A stretch of DNA of 64,000 nucleotides, taken from the NCBI GenBank assembly GCA_028370155.1, contig CP116670.1, positions 2,852,001 through 2,916,000 on the forward strand, given 5' to 3'. The translations under genes and the position numbers were made by a program. Of this stretch, positions 10,636 to 20,430 are shown one piece after another; position 1 is the stretch's first letter, and every line of letters starts with the position of its first letter. Below the pieces are notes generated by a model. The model was not told the origin of the DNA and ran no database searches. It saw only the letters and a program-made list of their open reading frames with translations. The stretch is from Arthrobacter sp. OVS8 (GTDB lineage Bacteria; Actinomycetota; Actinomycetes; Actinomycetales; Micrococcaceae).

Positions 10636-10663
10636 CCCTGATTCGACCCTGAATCATCCCTGA
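10636..10663. promoter_or_regulatory. Three CCCTGA direct repeats at exact 11-bp spacing before ABC transporter
   Basis: CCCTGA occurs at 10636, 10647 and 10658, exactly one helical turn apart, about 76 bases before the ATP-binding gene. Direct repeats phased to the helix are typical of response-regulator sites. The operon contains its own two-component system (12627-14728), so autoregulation is plausible. A weak inverted repeat GACCG...CGGTC follows at about 10664-10680. Confidence 0.45.
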
Positions 10664-10738
10664 GACCGGCGAAATCGGTCCTTCGCCTCGGTAGCGTGGT
10701 CTGTACACACCCCTACTGCTAGGTAAAGGAACGCTTCC

Positions 10739-11683
10739 ATGATCGAAGCACGAGGCCTGACCAAGGTTTACGGCGAGAAGACCGCCGTCGCCGGGATCAA
10801 CTTCACCGTCGAAGCCGGCCGGGTCACCGGCTTCCTGGGCCCGAACGGCGCCGGTAAATCCACCACCATGCGCATGATCATGGGGCTGGACCGGCCGACG
10901 TCGGGCTCCGTCACCGTCAACGGCGTGCCGTTCGACCGGCACCACGCGCCGCTGCGCGACGTCGGCGCCCTGCTGGACGCCAAAGCTGTCCACACCAGCC
11001 GCTCGGCCTACAACCACCTCCTGGCCATGGCCGCCACGCACAGCATCCCCAAGAAGCGCGTGCACGAAGTCATCGAAATGACGGGCCTGGCCGATGTGGC
11101 CAAGAAAAAGGTCGGCGGCTTCTCGCTCGGCATGGGACAGCGGCTGGGGATCGCCGCGGCGCTGCTCGGGGACCCGCAGACCGTCATCCTGGACGAGCCC
11201 GTCAACGGCCTGGACCCGGAAGGTGTCGTCTGGGTCCGCAATCTGGTCAAGTACCTGGCCTCCGAGGGCCGTACCGTGTTCCTGTCCAGCCACTTGATGA
11301 GCGAAATGGCCGTCACCGCGGACCATCTGATTGTGATCGGACGCGGCAGGATCATCGCCGACGCCCCGATCCAGGACATCATCAACGGCAAGGGCCGGAT
11401 CCGCACCCGCGTCCGCACCGATCAGCCGGACCAGCTGATGCAGCTGCTCGCGGGGGACGGCGTCTCCGTGGAACTGCAGGACAACGAACTGCTCGAGGTC
11501 ACGGGCCTGGATTCGCGCCGGATTGCCCGCGCGGCCCTCGACAGCCACGTCATGATCTACGAACTCACCCCGCTTCAGGCCAGCCTCGAGGAGGCCTACA
11601 TGGAGCTGACCAAGGATGAGGTCGAATACCACTCGCTGATCACCACGGGCGACAACGCCCCCGTCCCGTCCGGAGGCAACTGA
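10739..11683 (+). CDS. ABC transporter ATP-binding protein
   Basis: Intact 314-residue ATPase of the drug/bacitracin exporter type. Walker A GPNGAGKST, Q-loop region, signature FSLGMGQR, Walker B VILDEPVNGLDPEG and H-loop SSHLMSEM are all present. A C-terminal extension of about 90 residues (after residue 220) is usual for CcmA-like exporter ATPases. RBS AAAGGAA precedes the ATG. It pairs with the permease starting 4 bases downstream and precedes a histidine kinase and regulator. The layout recalls BceAB-type or lantibiotic-resistance modules, but the permease is a plain six-helix ABC-2 type. Confidence 0.93.
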   Translation: MIEARGLTKVYGEKTAVAGINFTVEAGRVTGFLGPNGAGKSTTMRMIMGLDRPTSGSVTVNGVPFDRHHAPLRDVGALLDAKAVHTSRSAYNHLLAMAATHSIPKKRVHEVIEMTGLADVAKKKVGGFSLGMGQRLGIAAALLGDPQTVILDEPVNGLDPEGVVWVRNLVKYLASEGRTVFLSSHLMSEMAVTADHLIVIGRGRIIADAPIQDIINGKGRIRTRVRTDQPDQLMQLLAGDGVSVELQDNELLEVTGLDSRRIARAALDSHVMIYELTPLQASLEEAYMELTKDEVEYHSLITTGDNAPVPSGGN

Positions 11684-11686
11684 GCC

Positions 11687-12595
11687 ATGAGTTCCACCAC
11701 TTTTGAACCCAACCCGCCGACCCGCGGCGAGCAGTTCGGCGCGGCCGGCAACACGGCAGGCAACCGGGCGGGCGACAGCCTCAGCACCGGCCCGGGCCCC
11801 AGCTTCCCGCGCGTGCTGAACTCGGAATTCATCAAGTTCCGCACGCTCCTGTCCACGCTGATCCTGCTCGGTTGCACCGTCCTGGTGGTTGTGGGCTTCG
11901 GCGCCCTCTCCGCCTGGGGCACGGGACAGTTTGCCGAGGCCGCGACCAGCGACCCGGAAGCGGCCGCCGCCTTCGCCGCGCAGGGCGGGGACCTCGCCGT
12001 CGGCGTCCCCACGTCCGGCATCGCGTTTGCCCAGCTGATCCTGGGCTCGCTCGGGGTGCTGCTGATGAGCTCCGAGTTCACCACAGGCATGGCCCGCTCC
12101 ACCTTCGCGGCCGTCCCCAAGCGGCTTCCGGCGTTCGCCGCCAAGCTGCTTGTGGTCATGGTGACGGCGTTCGTTCTCACCGCCGCCTCCGTGTACCTGG
12201 CCGGCCTCGTGTCCCTGCCGATCCTGAACAACTACAACCTCAACCTGGACCTCTCCAGCTCGCAGTCGGTGAAGATGCTGCTCGTCAACAGCCTCTACGT
12301 CGCCGCCGTCGCCGCCATCGGCATGGCCCTAGGTGCGATCATCCGCAACTCCGCCGGCGGCATAATGAGCCTGGTCGGGCTGTTCTTTGTGGCCCCGATT
12401 GCCTTCCAGCTGATCCCGGGCGACTTCTTTGTCGAGGCCCGCAAGTACCTGCCCGGCAATACGGTCGAACCGATGATCGCCGTGGAGCACCTCCCGGACA
12501 CCCTGGAAGCCTGGCAGGCCGCCCTGGTGCTGGGCGCCTGGGTGGTCATCCCGGTGGTCCTGGCCGCCGTGCTGCTCAAAAAGCGGGACGTGTAG
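11687..12595 (+). CDS. ABC-2 type transporter permease
   Basis: 302 residues, intact. A hydrophilic N-terminus of about 45 residues, rich in Pro/Gly/Asn, precedes about six membrane helices (first near residues 60-85, last ILGAWVVIPVVLAAVLL). The segment LLMSSEFTTGMARSTFAAVPKR is the ABC-2 family signature region (LLMSSEFTTGMARST). It starts 4 bases after the ATPase gene, so they form one transporter, probably an exporter. Substrate unknown. Confidence 0.9.
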   Translation: MSSTTFEPNPPTRGEQFGAAGNTAGNRAGDSLSTGPGPSFPRVLNSEFIKFRTLLSTLILLGCTVLVVVGFGALSAWGTGQFAEAATSDPEAAAAFAAQGGDLAVGVPTSGIAFAQLILGSLGVLLMSSEFTTGMARSTFAAVPKRLPAFAAKLLVVMVTAFVLTAASVYLAGLVSLPILNNYNLNLDLSSSQSVKMLLVNSLYVAAVAAIGMALGAIIRNSAGGIMSLVGLFFVAPIAFQLIPGDFFVEARKYLPGNTVEPMIAVEHLPDTLEAWQAALVLGAWVVIPVVLAAVLLKKRDV

Positions 12596-12626
12596 TCGGC
12601 TCGTGCGCACCGTCTAGGCTCAGAGC

Positions 12627-13956
12627 ATGATCGATGCAGTTCCAGTGAGGGACGCGCCGGCCGGCCAGGCCGACGCGTCCCTCGCTGAAATCACCGCCCG
12701 GCGCCGCGGCCGGGTCCGGCGCTACCTGTTCCAGCATCCGCGCGCCATGGACGGCGTTGTGGTGGCCTGCTACCTGCTGCTTGTCACGCCGACGGCGGTG
12801 GAATCGGTGCTCGACGGCGTCTGGCCGGTGGCGCTGCTGCTCGCGGCGGCCGCCGCGGCGCTGTTGTTCCGGCGAAGCCACCCGGTCGCAGTGGTGGCTG
12901 TGGTGGCGCTGCTCGAGGTGGGCGTGACGCTGCTCCACCCCTGGGGCTCCAACGTCTCCGCCGGGTTGTGGTTCGCGCTTTACTCGGTGGCGGTGGTGCG
13001 CAGCCGGCGTTTCGCCCTCGCGACCCTGGCCGTGGCCACGGCACCGCTGGTCTTCCTGTACTTCCTGCTGGCGGTCGGCCCCCTGGATGGCCGGCTGCCG
13101 GACATGGGGGTCAGCACGCCCGAGAACTTCCAGCTCATCACCAGTATCGCGGCCGCGGTGAGCATCACCCTTTCCAATGTCATTGCCACCGGGATCGGCG
13201 TCTCGGTCCGGCAGCGGCGCGAGCATGAGCATGAGATTGCCGCGTGGGCAGCGAGGACAGCGCGGCTCGCGTCGGTCACGGAACGCAACCGGATCGCCCG
13301 CGAGATGCACGACATCGTGGCGCATTCACTGACGGTCATGATCAGCCTGTCGGACGGGGCCGCCGTCGTGGTCAAGGAACCCGACGCAGGCCGCGGCGGT
13401 CCTCGGGGAACTCTCCCGCACCGGCCGCGCGGCGCTGGCGGACATGCGGCGCGTTCTCGGCGTGCTGCGCGACGACGCGCGCCCCGCGCAGGCGCCGCGG
13501 GAACCCCTCGCCGCCGGGGACAACCTGGGCAAGCTGCTTGAAGGCTTCCGCACCGCGGGACTCCCGCTGCACTACACCCACACCGGGCCGTCCCTGCCGG
13601 ACGATGCCGCGTTCCGGCTGACCGTGTACCGGATCGTGCAGGAGTCGCTGACGAACGTGCTGCGCTACGGCCGTTCCCTGGGCCGGGTGGATGTGGCCGT
13701 TGTCCGCGACGGACCCACTGTCACCATCGACGTCGTCGACGACGGCAGGGGCTCCGTCGACTCCGGCGGCTCCGCCGCGGCGCCGGCGCCGCGGGATTCC
13801 CCGGGGCAAGTGGGCACCGGGCAGGGCCTCGCCGGCATGCTGGAGCGGGCCCGGATCTACGCCGGCACCGTGCAAGCAGGACGGAGCGGGGACCGCGGCT
13901 GGCGTGTGCACGCCGTCCTGCACTGGAACGGCGACAACGAAAGCAAGGCCACATGA
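12627..13956 (+). CDS. Sensor histidine kinase (one frameshift)
   Basis: About 443 residues. Five or so membrane helices lie at residues 35-190. They are followed by a HisKA_3 box RIAREMHDIVAHSLTVMI with the phospho-accepting His, and a HATPase_c domain (VQESLTNVLRYG N-box, VVDDGRGS, GQGLAGMLERARIY). The frame changes between 13380 and 13395 (net +1, or loss of two bases) inside the dimerisation helix. On either side the sequence joins as GAAVVVKEPD to AAAVLGELSRTGRAAL. The gene sits 31 bases after the ABC permease and overlaps the response regulator, so it probably senses the exported compound or cell-envelope stress. Confidence 0.85.
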
Positions 13957-13970
13957 GTCAAGGGGAACCG

Positions 13971-14728
13971 ATGAGTACCGGACCGATCCGCATCCTGCTG
14001 GTGGACGACCAGCCGCTCCTGAGGATGGGCTTCCGCCTGATCCTGGACGGCGAGGATGACCTGAGCATTGTGGGCGAGGCGTCCGACGGCGCCGAGGCGG
14101 TGCGCCAGGTCCGGGACCTCGCGCCCGACGTCGTGCTGATGGACGTGCGGATGCCGGTGCTGGACGGGATCGGGGCCACGCAGGCCATCGCCGCCTCCGG
14201 TGCCCGCGCAAAGGTCATTATCCTGACCACGTTCGACCTCGACGAATACGCCTTCGCGGGGCTCCGGGCGGGAGCCTCGGCCTTCCTGCTCAAAGACGTG
14301 GCGCCCGCCGAACTGGTCAGCGCCGTCAGGGTGGTGGCGAGCGGCGACGCGGTGGTCGCGCCCCGCGTCACGCAGCGGCTGCTGGAAACGTACGTCCGGG
14401 GAGGCGGGGCGGGTACGGGCTTCGGGGCGGCGGCGCCTCTGGCCAGGGCGCTGTGGCGGCGGCGCCTCTGGCCAGGAATCCCCGCCGGGGGCGGTCTACC
14501 AAGGACCCGCTGCTGGAGGACCTGACCCCGCGCGAAGCCGAGATGCTCGGAGCGATGGCTGAGGGGCTCTCCAACGCCGAAATTGCGCATAGGTACTTCC
14601 TCTCGGAAGCCACCGTGAAGACGCACGTGCGCCGGATCCTCAACAAGCTGCATCTGCGCGACCGGGTCCAGGCCGTGGTGTATGCCTACGAGACCGGCCT
14701 TGTGGTGCCCAGCAATCCGGACTACTGA
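13971..14728 (+). CDS. LuxR/NarL-family response regulator (one frameshift in linker)
   Basis: About 252 residues. The receiver domain has ILLVDDQP, phospho-acceptor Asp in [17 protein letters not shown] and FLLKDVAP. A long Gly/Ala-rich linker follows, then a LuxR helix-turn-helix ([32 protein letters not shown]). One G is missing at about 14452 inside a tandem repeat in the linker. Repair gives two copies of [10 protein letters not shown] 13971 has GGGGA at proper spacing. ATG 13953 overlaps the kinase stop and is the alternative. It forms a pair with the kinase at 12627. Confidence 0.87.
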
Positions 14729-14796
14729 GGCAGCGGCCGCGGGCAAGCATCCGGCGGTGGAGCCTGAAGCAGTGGTTTCAGGCACATTTCTGAATT

Positions 14797-14828
14797 GCCC
14801 GTGAGACAACTTTCATTGCCTCACGGGC
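14797..14828. terminator. 9-bp hairpin after two-component operon
   Basis: GCCCGTGAG (14797-14805) pairs perfectly with CTCACGGGC (14820-14828) across a 14-base loop, followed by a weak T-rich stretch (CTTGTTCTTGG). It is 69 bases after the response-regulator stop. The rest of the 262-base gap to 14990 holds the promoter region of the permease; I see no gene there. Confidence 0.55.
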
Positions 14829-14990
14829 CTTGTTCTTGGCATTGTGCCCGGCCTGGCCGTCCGTCATTTGTGGGATTGCACAGAACGGGCGATTCCCCGT
14901 CCGGTCTAGGGTGAAACGTCAATGTGGTCCGCCGCACAACTTTCAACGATCCACCCGCGGGCCCGCACAATCCACGAAGGACGGCGCTTC

Positions 14991-16437
14991 ATGCAGGCTG
15001 ACCAACAGCTTTCCAAATCCCTGAAACCCCGGCATCTGTCCATGATCGCCATCGCCGGCGTGATTGGCGCCGGGCTGTTCGTCGGCTCCGGCGCGGCGAT
15101 CCAGCAGGCAGGCCCGGGATTCTGGTCGCCTACTCGGCGGCTGGACTCGTCGTCATTCTGGTCATGCGGATGCTTGGTGAGATGGCCGCGGCCAACCCGG
15201 AAACAGGCTCCTTCTCGACGTACGCGGACAAGGCGCTCGGCCGCTGGGCAGGATTCAGCATCGGCTGGCTGTACGCCTGGTTCTGGATCATCGTTCTGGG
15301 CATCGAGGCCACGGCGGGCGCGGCGATCATGCACCGCTGGGTCCCGGGGATCGACCAGTGGGTCTGGGCCCTGCTGCTGATGGTGGTCCTGACCCTGACC
15401 AACCTGGGTTCGGTGAAGTCCTTCGGTGAGTTCGAGTTCTGGTTCGCCTCCATCAAGGTCGCGGCGATCGTGCTGTTCCTGCTCTTCGGCGTCGCGGCAA
15501 TCCTGGGGTTCATCCCGGGCGTCCCCGCCCCGGCGTGAGCAACCTGCTGGAAAACGGCGGCTTTATGCCCAACGGACCCGGTGCCGTGCTGGCGGGCATC
15601 CTCGTTGTTGTCTTCTCCTTCTTCGGCGCGGAAATCGCCACCATCGCCGCCGGTGAGTCGGAAAACCCCGTCGACGCCGTCAAGAAGGCCGTGAAGTCCA
15701 CCGTCTGGCGCATCCTCGTGTTCTACATCGGCTCCATCGCGATTGTGGTCACCCTCCTGCCCTGGAACTCCGCGTCCGTGGCCAAGAGCCCGTACGTGGC
15801 CGTGATCGAGCTGTACGGCATCCCCGGCGCCGGCACCATCATGGACATCGTGGTGCTGACCTCCGTGCTGTCGTGCCTCAACTCCGGCCTGTACACGGCC
15901 AGCCGGATGCTGTTCTCGCTCTCCCGCCGCGGCGACGCGCCGCGGTCCTGGATGCGGATCTCCCAGCGCGGCGTCCCGGCCGCCGCCGTCCTGGCCTCCA
16001 CCGTGGTGGGCTTCATCACCGTTGGCCTGAACTACATCGCCCCGGACACGGTGTTCCTGTTCCTGGTCAACACCTCAGGCGCCATTGCCTTGTTCGTGTG
16101 GCTGGTGATCGCCGGCTCGCAGCTGATCCTGCGCCGCCGCATGGGCGCCGCGGCCAAGGACCTGCAGCTCAAGATGTGGCTCTTCCCCTACCTGACCTGG
16201 GTGGCCATCCTCAGCATCGTCGCGCTGCTGATCGGCATGGTCTTCCTCGAGTCCACCCGCGAATCACTGCTGCTGTCCCTAGCCCTCGCCGCCGTTGTGG
16301 TCGGTATCGGCCTGTGGCGCTACCGCAAGCAGGGCACGAAGACCCTGGCCGCGGATGGCAACGGGACCGACGCCGGTAGGGCCGAGACCAGCGAGACCGC
16401 CGAAGACGTCACCGTGGGCGCCGGCCCGGCGTCGTAG
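14991..16437 (+). CDS. Amino acid permease, APC family (two frameshifts)
   Basis: About 482 residues with 12 hydrophobic helices. The N-terminal signature of the amino-acid transporter family is present (LKPRHLSMIAIAGVIGAGLF, then GSGAAIQQAGPG). The later segment FFGAEIATIAAGESENP matches the GABA/aspartate/asparagine permease group (GabP/AnsP-like). Proton-coupled uptake of an amino acid is expected. One G is missing at 15116-15118 and one C at 15528-15531; both repairs give continuous helices. ATG 14991 has GAAGG upstream. The C-terminal tail of about 30 residues is hydrophilic. Confidence 0.87.
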
Positions 16438-16441
16438 CACT

Positions 16442-16525
16442 GCGGGACATGCCCAGTCCGGGGCGCCGCAGTGGACATGCTGGCAAGATGTCCACTCGGC
16501 GCGGCCCAGGGAGCGCATGTCCCGC
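16442..16525. repeat. Nested intergenic palindromes (REP-like)
   Basis: The outer pair GCGGGACATGC (16442-16452) and GCATGTCCCGC (16515-16525) are perfect inverted repeats. Inside them GTGGACAT (16471-16478) pairs with ATGTCCAC (16488-16495) across 9 bases. All four arms are variants of one G(C/T)GGACATG core. The whole fills the gap between two plus-strand genes. It could be a REP-type element, a terminator for the permease, or both. Confidence 0.55.
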
Positions 16526-16619
16526 GGCCGGCCCGCGCACGGACTGCTCCGGCGCCGGCCACAGCACCCTCACAGGAAGGGCCTAGCCAAGGCATAGTGC
16601 TCCGGGGTTGCATGGACGC

Positions 16620-17544
16620 ATGACCACTACCCCGCAGCCCCCGCATGAACCGCACCCCAACCACGACCGCGGCCTGGAATTCGACCTCTCCACGCTCCTG
16701 AGCCGCCGGTCGCTGGGCATGTTCCTCGGTGCCGGAGCGGCCGCAGCCCTGGCAGCGTGCACCCCGGGCGGTTCCTCAGCGGGCGGCTCGTCCGCCTCCG
16801 CGGGAGCGACGGCGACGTCCGCGCCGTCGCCGGCGGCCTCCGGCACCGCGGCGGCCACGGGCACGCCCTCCGCCGCGGCCTCCGCTTCGCCGACACTGAC
16901 CCGCGCGATCGCCGAGTGCGGCGTGGAAATCCCGGAGGAGACCGCCGGGCCGTATCCCGGCGACGGCTCCAACGGACCGAACGTCCTGGCAGCCTCGGGC
17001 GTGGTCCGGAAGGACATCACCTCCAGTTTTGGCACTTCCAGCACCACGGCCGACGGCGTGCCGCTCACCGTCACGCTGACCCTGCTCGACAACGCCAACG
17101 GCTGCGCACCCTGGGAGGGGCGGCCGTCTACGCCTGGCACTGCGACAAGGACGGCAGATACTCCATGTACGACGCCGGACTGACGAACGAGAACTTCCTG
17201 CGCGGGGTGCAGGAGGCCGACGCCAACGGGCAGGTGACGTTCCAGACGATCTTCCCCGGCGCGTACAGCGGCCGCTGGCCGCACATCCACTTCGAAGTCT
17301 TCGAGTCCATGGACAACGCGACGGCGGCCGGGCAGGTCCTCGCCGTGTCCCAGATCGCCCTGACCGACGCCGCCTGCAAGGAGGTCTACGCCTCGGCCGG
17401 TTATGAATCCAGCGCCCGGAACTTCCCCGGACCACGCTGACGTCGGACAACGTCTTCGGCGACGACGGCGGCATCTACCAGCTCGCCACAATGACGGGCT
17501 CGGTGTCCGGCGGGTACACGGCCGGACTCAACGTCACCGTCTAG
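16620..17544 (+). CDS. Secreted intradiol ring-cleavage dioxygenase-like lipoprotein (two frameshifts)
   Basis: About 308 residues. The N-terminus carries a twin-arginine-like motif (SRRSLGMFLGAG), a hydrophobic stretch and a lipobox LAAC, then a 60-residue Ala/Ser/Gly/Thr linker. The catalytic-like domain has ETAGPYPGDGSNGPN, YAWHCDKDGRYSMY and PHIHFEVF, matching the Tyr/His iron-ligand layout of the dioxygenase_C fold. One base is missing near 17110 and one C at 17425-17428. The repaired end reads TTLTSDNVFGDDGGIY and stops with TAG 17542-17544. Family knowledge: exported homologues are common in actinobacteria but their substrate is mostly unproven. It stands apart from the catabolic pcaHG genes at 56.9 kb. 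Confidence 0.82.
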
Positions 17545-17583
17545 CACCCGTCGGGCCAACGGCACAGCGCTAGACTCGGAGCC

Positions 17584-18900
17584 ATGCCTTCACAGTCCAA
17601 CGCCGCCGCCCACATCCAGGACCTCGGCGCGTACGTTACCGCGTCGCCGTCGAGCTTCCATGCCGTCCACGAGGCCGCCCGCCGGCTTGACGAGGCAGGA
17701 TTCACCGCCCTCGACGAGCTCCAGCCCTGGGACGCAGCCCCCGGCGGCCGTGCAGGGAAGTCCTACATGATCCGCGACGGCGCGATCATCGCCTGGGTGA
17801 CGCCGGAGACGGCCGGTCCCACCACCGGTTTCAACATCCTGGGCGCGCACACGGATTCGCCGTCGTTCAAGCTCAAGCCCAAACCCACCACAGGCAAGTT
17901 CGGCTGGCTGCAGGCCGGCGTCGAGGTCTACGGCGGTCCCCTGCTCAACTCCTGGCTGGACCGCGAACTGCAGCTCGCTGGGCGCCTGGTGATGCGGGAC
18001 GGCACCCAGTACCTCACCGCCACGGGGCCGCTGCTGCGGTTCCCGCAGCTGGCCATCCACCTGGACCGCGCCGTGAACGAGGGGCTTGCCCTGGACAAGC
18101 AACAGCACATGAACCCGGTCTTCGGGCTGGGCGACCCGGCGGGCGAGGACCTCCTGGGCCTGCTGGCGGACCGGGTTCCGGGAGCGGATGTGGACGCGGC
18201 GCAGATCGGCGGCTACGACGTCGTCGTCGCGGACACCCAAGCCCCCGCCGTGTTCGGCGCGAAGGGCGAGTTCTTCGCCTCCGGCCGACTGGACAATCTG
18301 TCGGCCACCCACGCCGGGCTCACGGCGCTGATCGCGCACGCGAACGCGCCGCAGCCGGCCGGGGCGCCGATTGCCGTGCTGGCCGCGTTCGACCATGAGG
18401 AGATCGGCTCCGCCTCCCGGTCCGGCGCGAGCGGGCCCATCCTTGAGGACGTGCTGGTGCGCATTTCCGACGGCCTGGGCGCCTCGGCGAGCCAGCGGCG
18501 GCAGGCCCTCGCGGCGTCGTTCTGTGTGTCCGCCGACGCCGGCCACGCCGTCCACCCGAACTACGCCGAGCGGCACGATCCGGCGAACCGGCCGGTCCTG
18601 AACGGCGGCCCGCTGCTTAAGATCAACGCCAACCAGCGCTATGCCACGGACGCCACCGGCGCCGCCCTCTGGGCGCGGCTGTGCGCGGACGCCGGCATCC
18701 CGTATCAGGAGTTCGTTTCGAACAACGTGATGCCGTGCGGCTCCACGATCGGGCCGCTGACGGCGACGCGCCTCGGCATCCGGACGGTCGACGTCGGGGT
18801 GCCCCTGCTCTCGATGCACTCCGCCCGCGAGCTCTGCGGTGTGGAGGACCCCTACCGGCTCGCGACGGTGACGGAACTGTTCTTCCGGACGGCAGCGTAG
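17584..18900 (+). CDS. M18-family aminopeptidase
   Basis: Intact, 438 residues, cytosolic metallopeptidase that removes N-terminal residues, preferring acidic ones in characterised relatives. Metal and catalytic motifs of family M18 are present: NILGAHTDSP (His), GRLDNLSATHAG (bridging Asp), AFDHEEIGS (Glu pair), VSADAGHAVHPNY and LSMHSAREL (final His). The start ATG 17584 is 39 bases after the preceding gene. It converges on the glycoside-hydrolase-like gene at 18929 with only 28 bases between. Confidence 0.93.
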   Translation: MPSQSNAAAHIQDLGAYVTASPSSFHAVHEAARRLDEAGFTALDELQPWDAAPGGRAGKSYMIRDGAIIAWVTPETAGPTTGFNILGAHTDSPSFKLKPKPTTGKFGWLQAGVEVYGGPLLNSWLDRELQLAGRLVMRDGTQYLTATGPLLRFPQLAIHLDRAVNEGLALDKQQHMNPVFGLGDPAGEDLLGLLADRVPGADVDAAQIGGYDVVVADTQAPAVFGAKGEFFASGRLDNLSATHAGLTALIAHANAPQPAGAPIAVLAAFDHEEIGSASRSGASGPILEDVLVRISDGLGASASQRRQALAASFCVSADAGHAVHPNYAERHDPANRPVLNGGPLLKINANQRYATDATGAALWARLCADAGIPYQEFVSNNVMPCGSTIGPLTATRLGIRTVDVGVPLLSMHSARELCGVEDPYRLATVTELFFRTAA

Positions 18901-18928
18901 GGGCCCGGGGAGGTCGCGCGGCGACACG

Positions 18929-20283
18929 CTAGGGCGTGCAGGCAGCGGCGGCCCCGTCGATCCGGTAGAGATGGACCGCATTGCCGTCCGCGAAGGTGTC
19001 CCTGAAGGCCCCGTTGCTGATGGCCACCGTGCGGCCCTCATCCAGGACCGTCGCCGTGAGGACCGAGCCCGGCAGGCACCCCAGGGTGAATTCCGCCTCC
19101 TGGGAGTCTGCCTGCGCCGAGCCGGCGAAAACGTAGAGATCGTTCCCGTGCACTTTCACGGCCGCATCAACGCCCGGGGCGTGGGCCAACGCGCCGTCCA
19201 GGAACGGCGCGTTGAGCACCGGGGCGAGCCCGGTGATTTGCCGGTTGACCGCGGTCACCCAGGGCCGGACCTCCGCACCGCAGGCGTCCCGGAGGATGTG
19301 CTGCGTCTGGCAGTCGCCCCCGAAGCTGTGATTAAAGTAGATGATCCCCGTGCTCCGTGGATCAGGCTGCTCCACACGGCGGCACGGATCTCCGGGCCGG
19401 TGATAGTGGGAGCCTGATTTTCGGTGAACGGGTGTCCGACTTCCACAAACGCCCAGACTGGCTTACTCATCGCAGGCTGGATCAGGGAACGAAGCCTGCT
19501 GACCGTCCAGCCGTAGTTGGCTGCGAGTCTGCATTTTCCGGCTTCCAGCACCTGTCCGTCAGCGAAAACAGCACCGCCTTCGCTCGGCCCGCAGATGTTG
19601 GGGTCCGTGAACCAATAATTGTCGGCAGAGACGAAAGCCTGAAAGTCGTTGACGAATGTCGCGGCGTATTCGTCCCCTTCCCAGAAAGTCACTCCTTTCC
19701 CGTAGTTGCTGTAAACCAGGGTCTGCGCGGGCAGCGCCTTTAGCAGTTCGCGTTGGACGGTGAAACCACAGCCCAGGTTCGCGGGGCTGCAGATCTCGCC
19801 TGTACCGGGCCAAGATCCCGTCCAATCTGCATTGCCTCCGCGGGCCCACATGTCCACTTCGTCGGAAAGCACCCTGCCCGCAGCCCCAGCAAGCGGTTCC
19901 TCGGTCAAAGCGAACGATCCCACACCGGTCGCAAATGATATGTCTGAGTTACCGGTCAACTCGACATAAGTGTTTATGAGGACTGCCCTGTCTTTTGGAG
20001 CGTCTGCCGGGTCTGTCAGACTTTCCTTCCAGACGCCGATAGGAAAATAGGAGGGATCAAAAGGTAGTGAGTTGGGAAACCCTTTGAAGTAATCGGACCC
20101 GCCATCCACATCCCGGATGGTTAGCGACTCCGTGCTTTTAGCTTGGGCTTGGGGACCACCGGAGCCAAGCTGCACCCAAGTGATCGCGGCTCCGAGTGCA
20201 AGAAGCACTGAGGCGCCGAGTACGCCGATGCCCTTTGCTCTCGTCGTGATTTTTACCTGCGACGCGCGCTGTCTCATAGTCAT
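18929..20283 (-). CDS. Exported protein with glycoside-hydrolase-like TIM-barrel features (one frameshift)
   Basis: About 450 residues. The signal/anchor is at residues 15-40 (GIGVLGASVLLALGAAITWV). The body has the wording of family-less glycosidases of TIM-barrel type: FDPSYFPIGVWKES, INTYVELTG, SKPVWAFVEVGHPF and, at the repaired break, SSLIHGARGIIYFNHSFGG. The C-terminal beta-rich segment runs from about residue 360. One G is missing in CGGGG at about 19345-19348. Start: two ATGs (20283 and 20277); AAGGG lies at better spacing for the second. It is downstream of a glycosyltransferase and flippase on the same strand, so it may trim or modify the surface polysaccharide. Function is inference. 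Confidence 0.7.
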
Positions 20284-20430
20284 CCCTTAAATTCGAAGAG
20301 GGTGAGACCCGTAATGCCTTGTTATGATCCTCGCGATCCTAGGGGCGGTTAAGGATCCGGGAGCGCCCCGCCACCGGGCGGGAATTGAAATCATCAGTGG
20401 GAGTCGGACCCAAGAACCGCCGCAGCCGCG

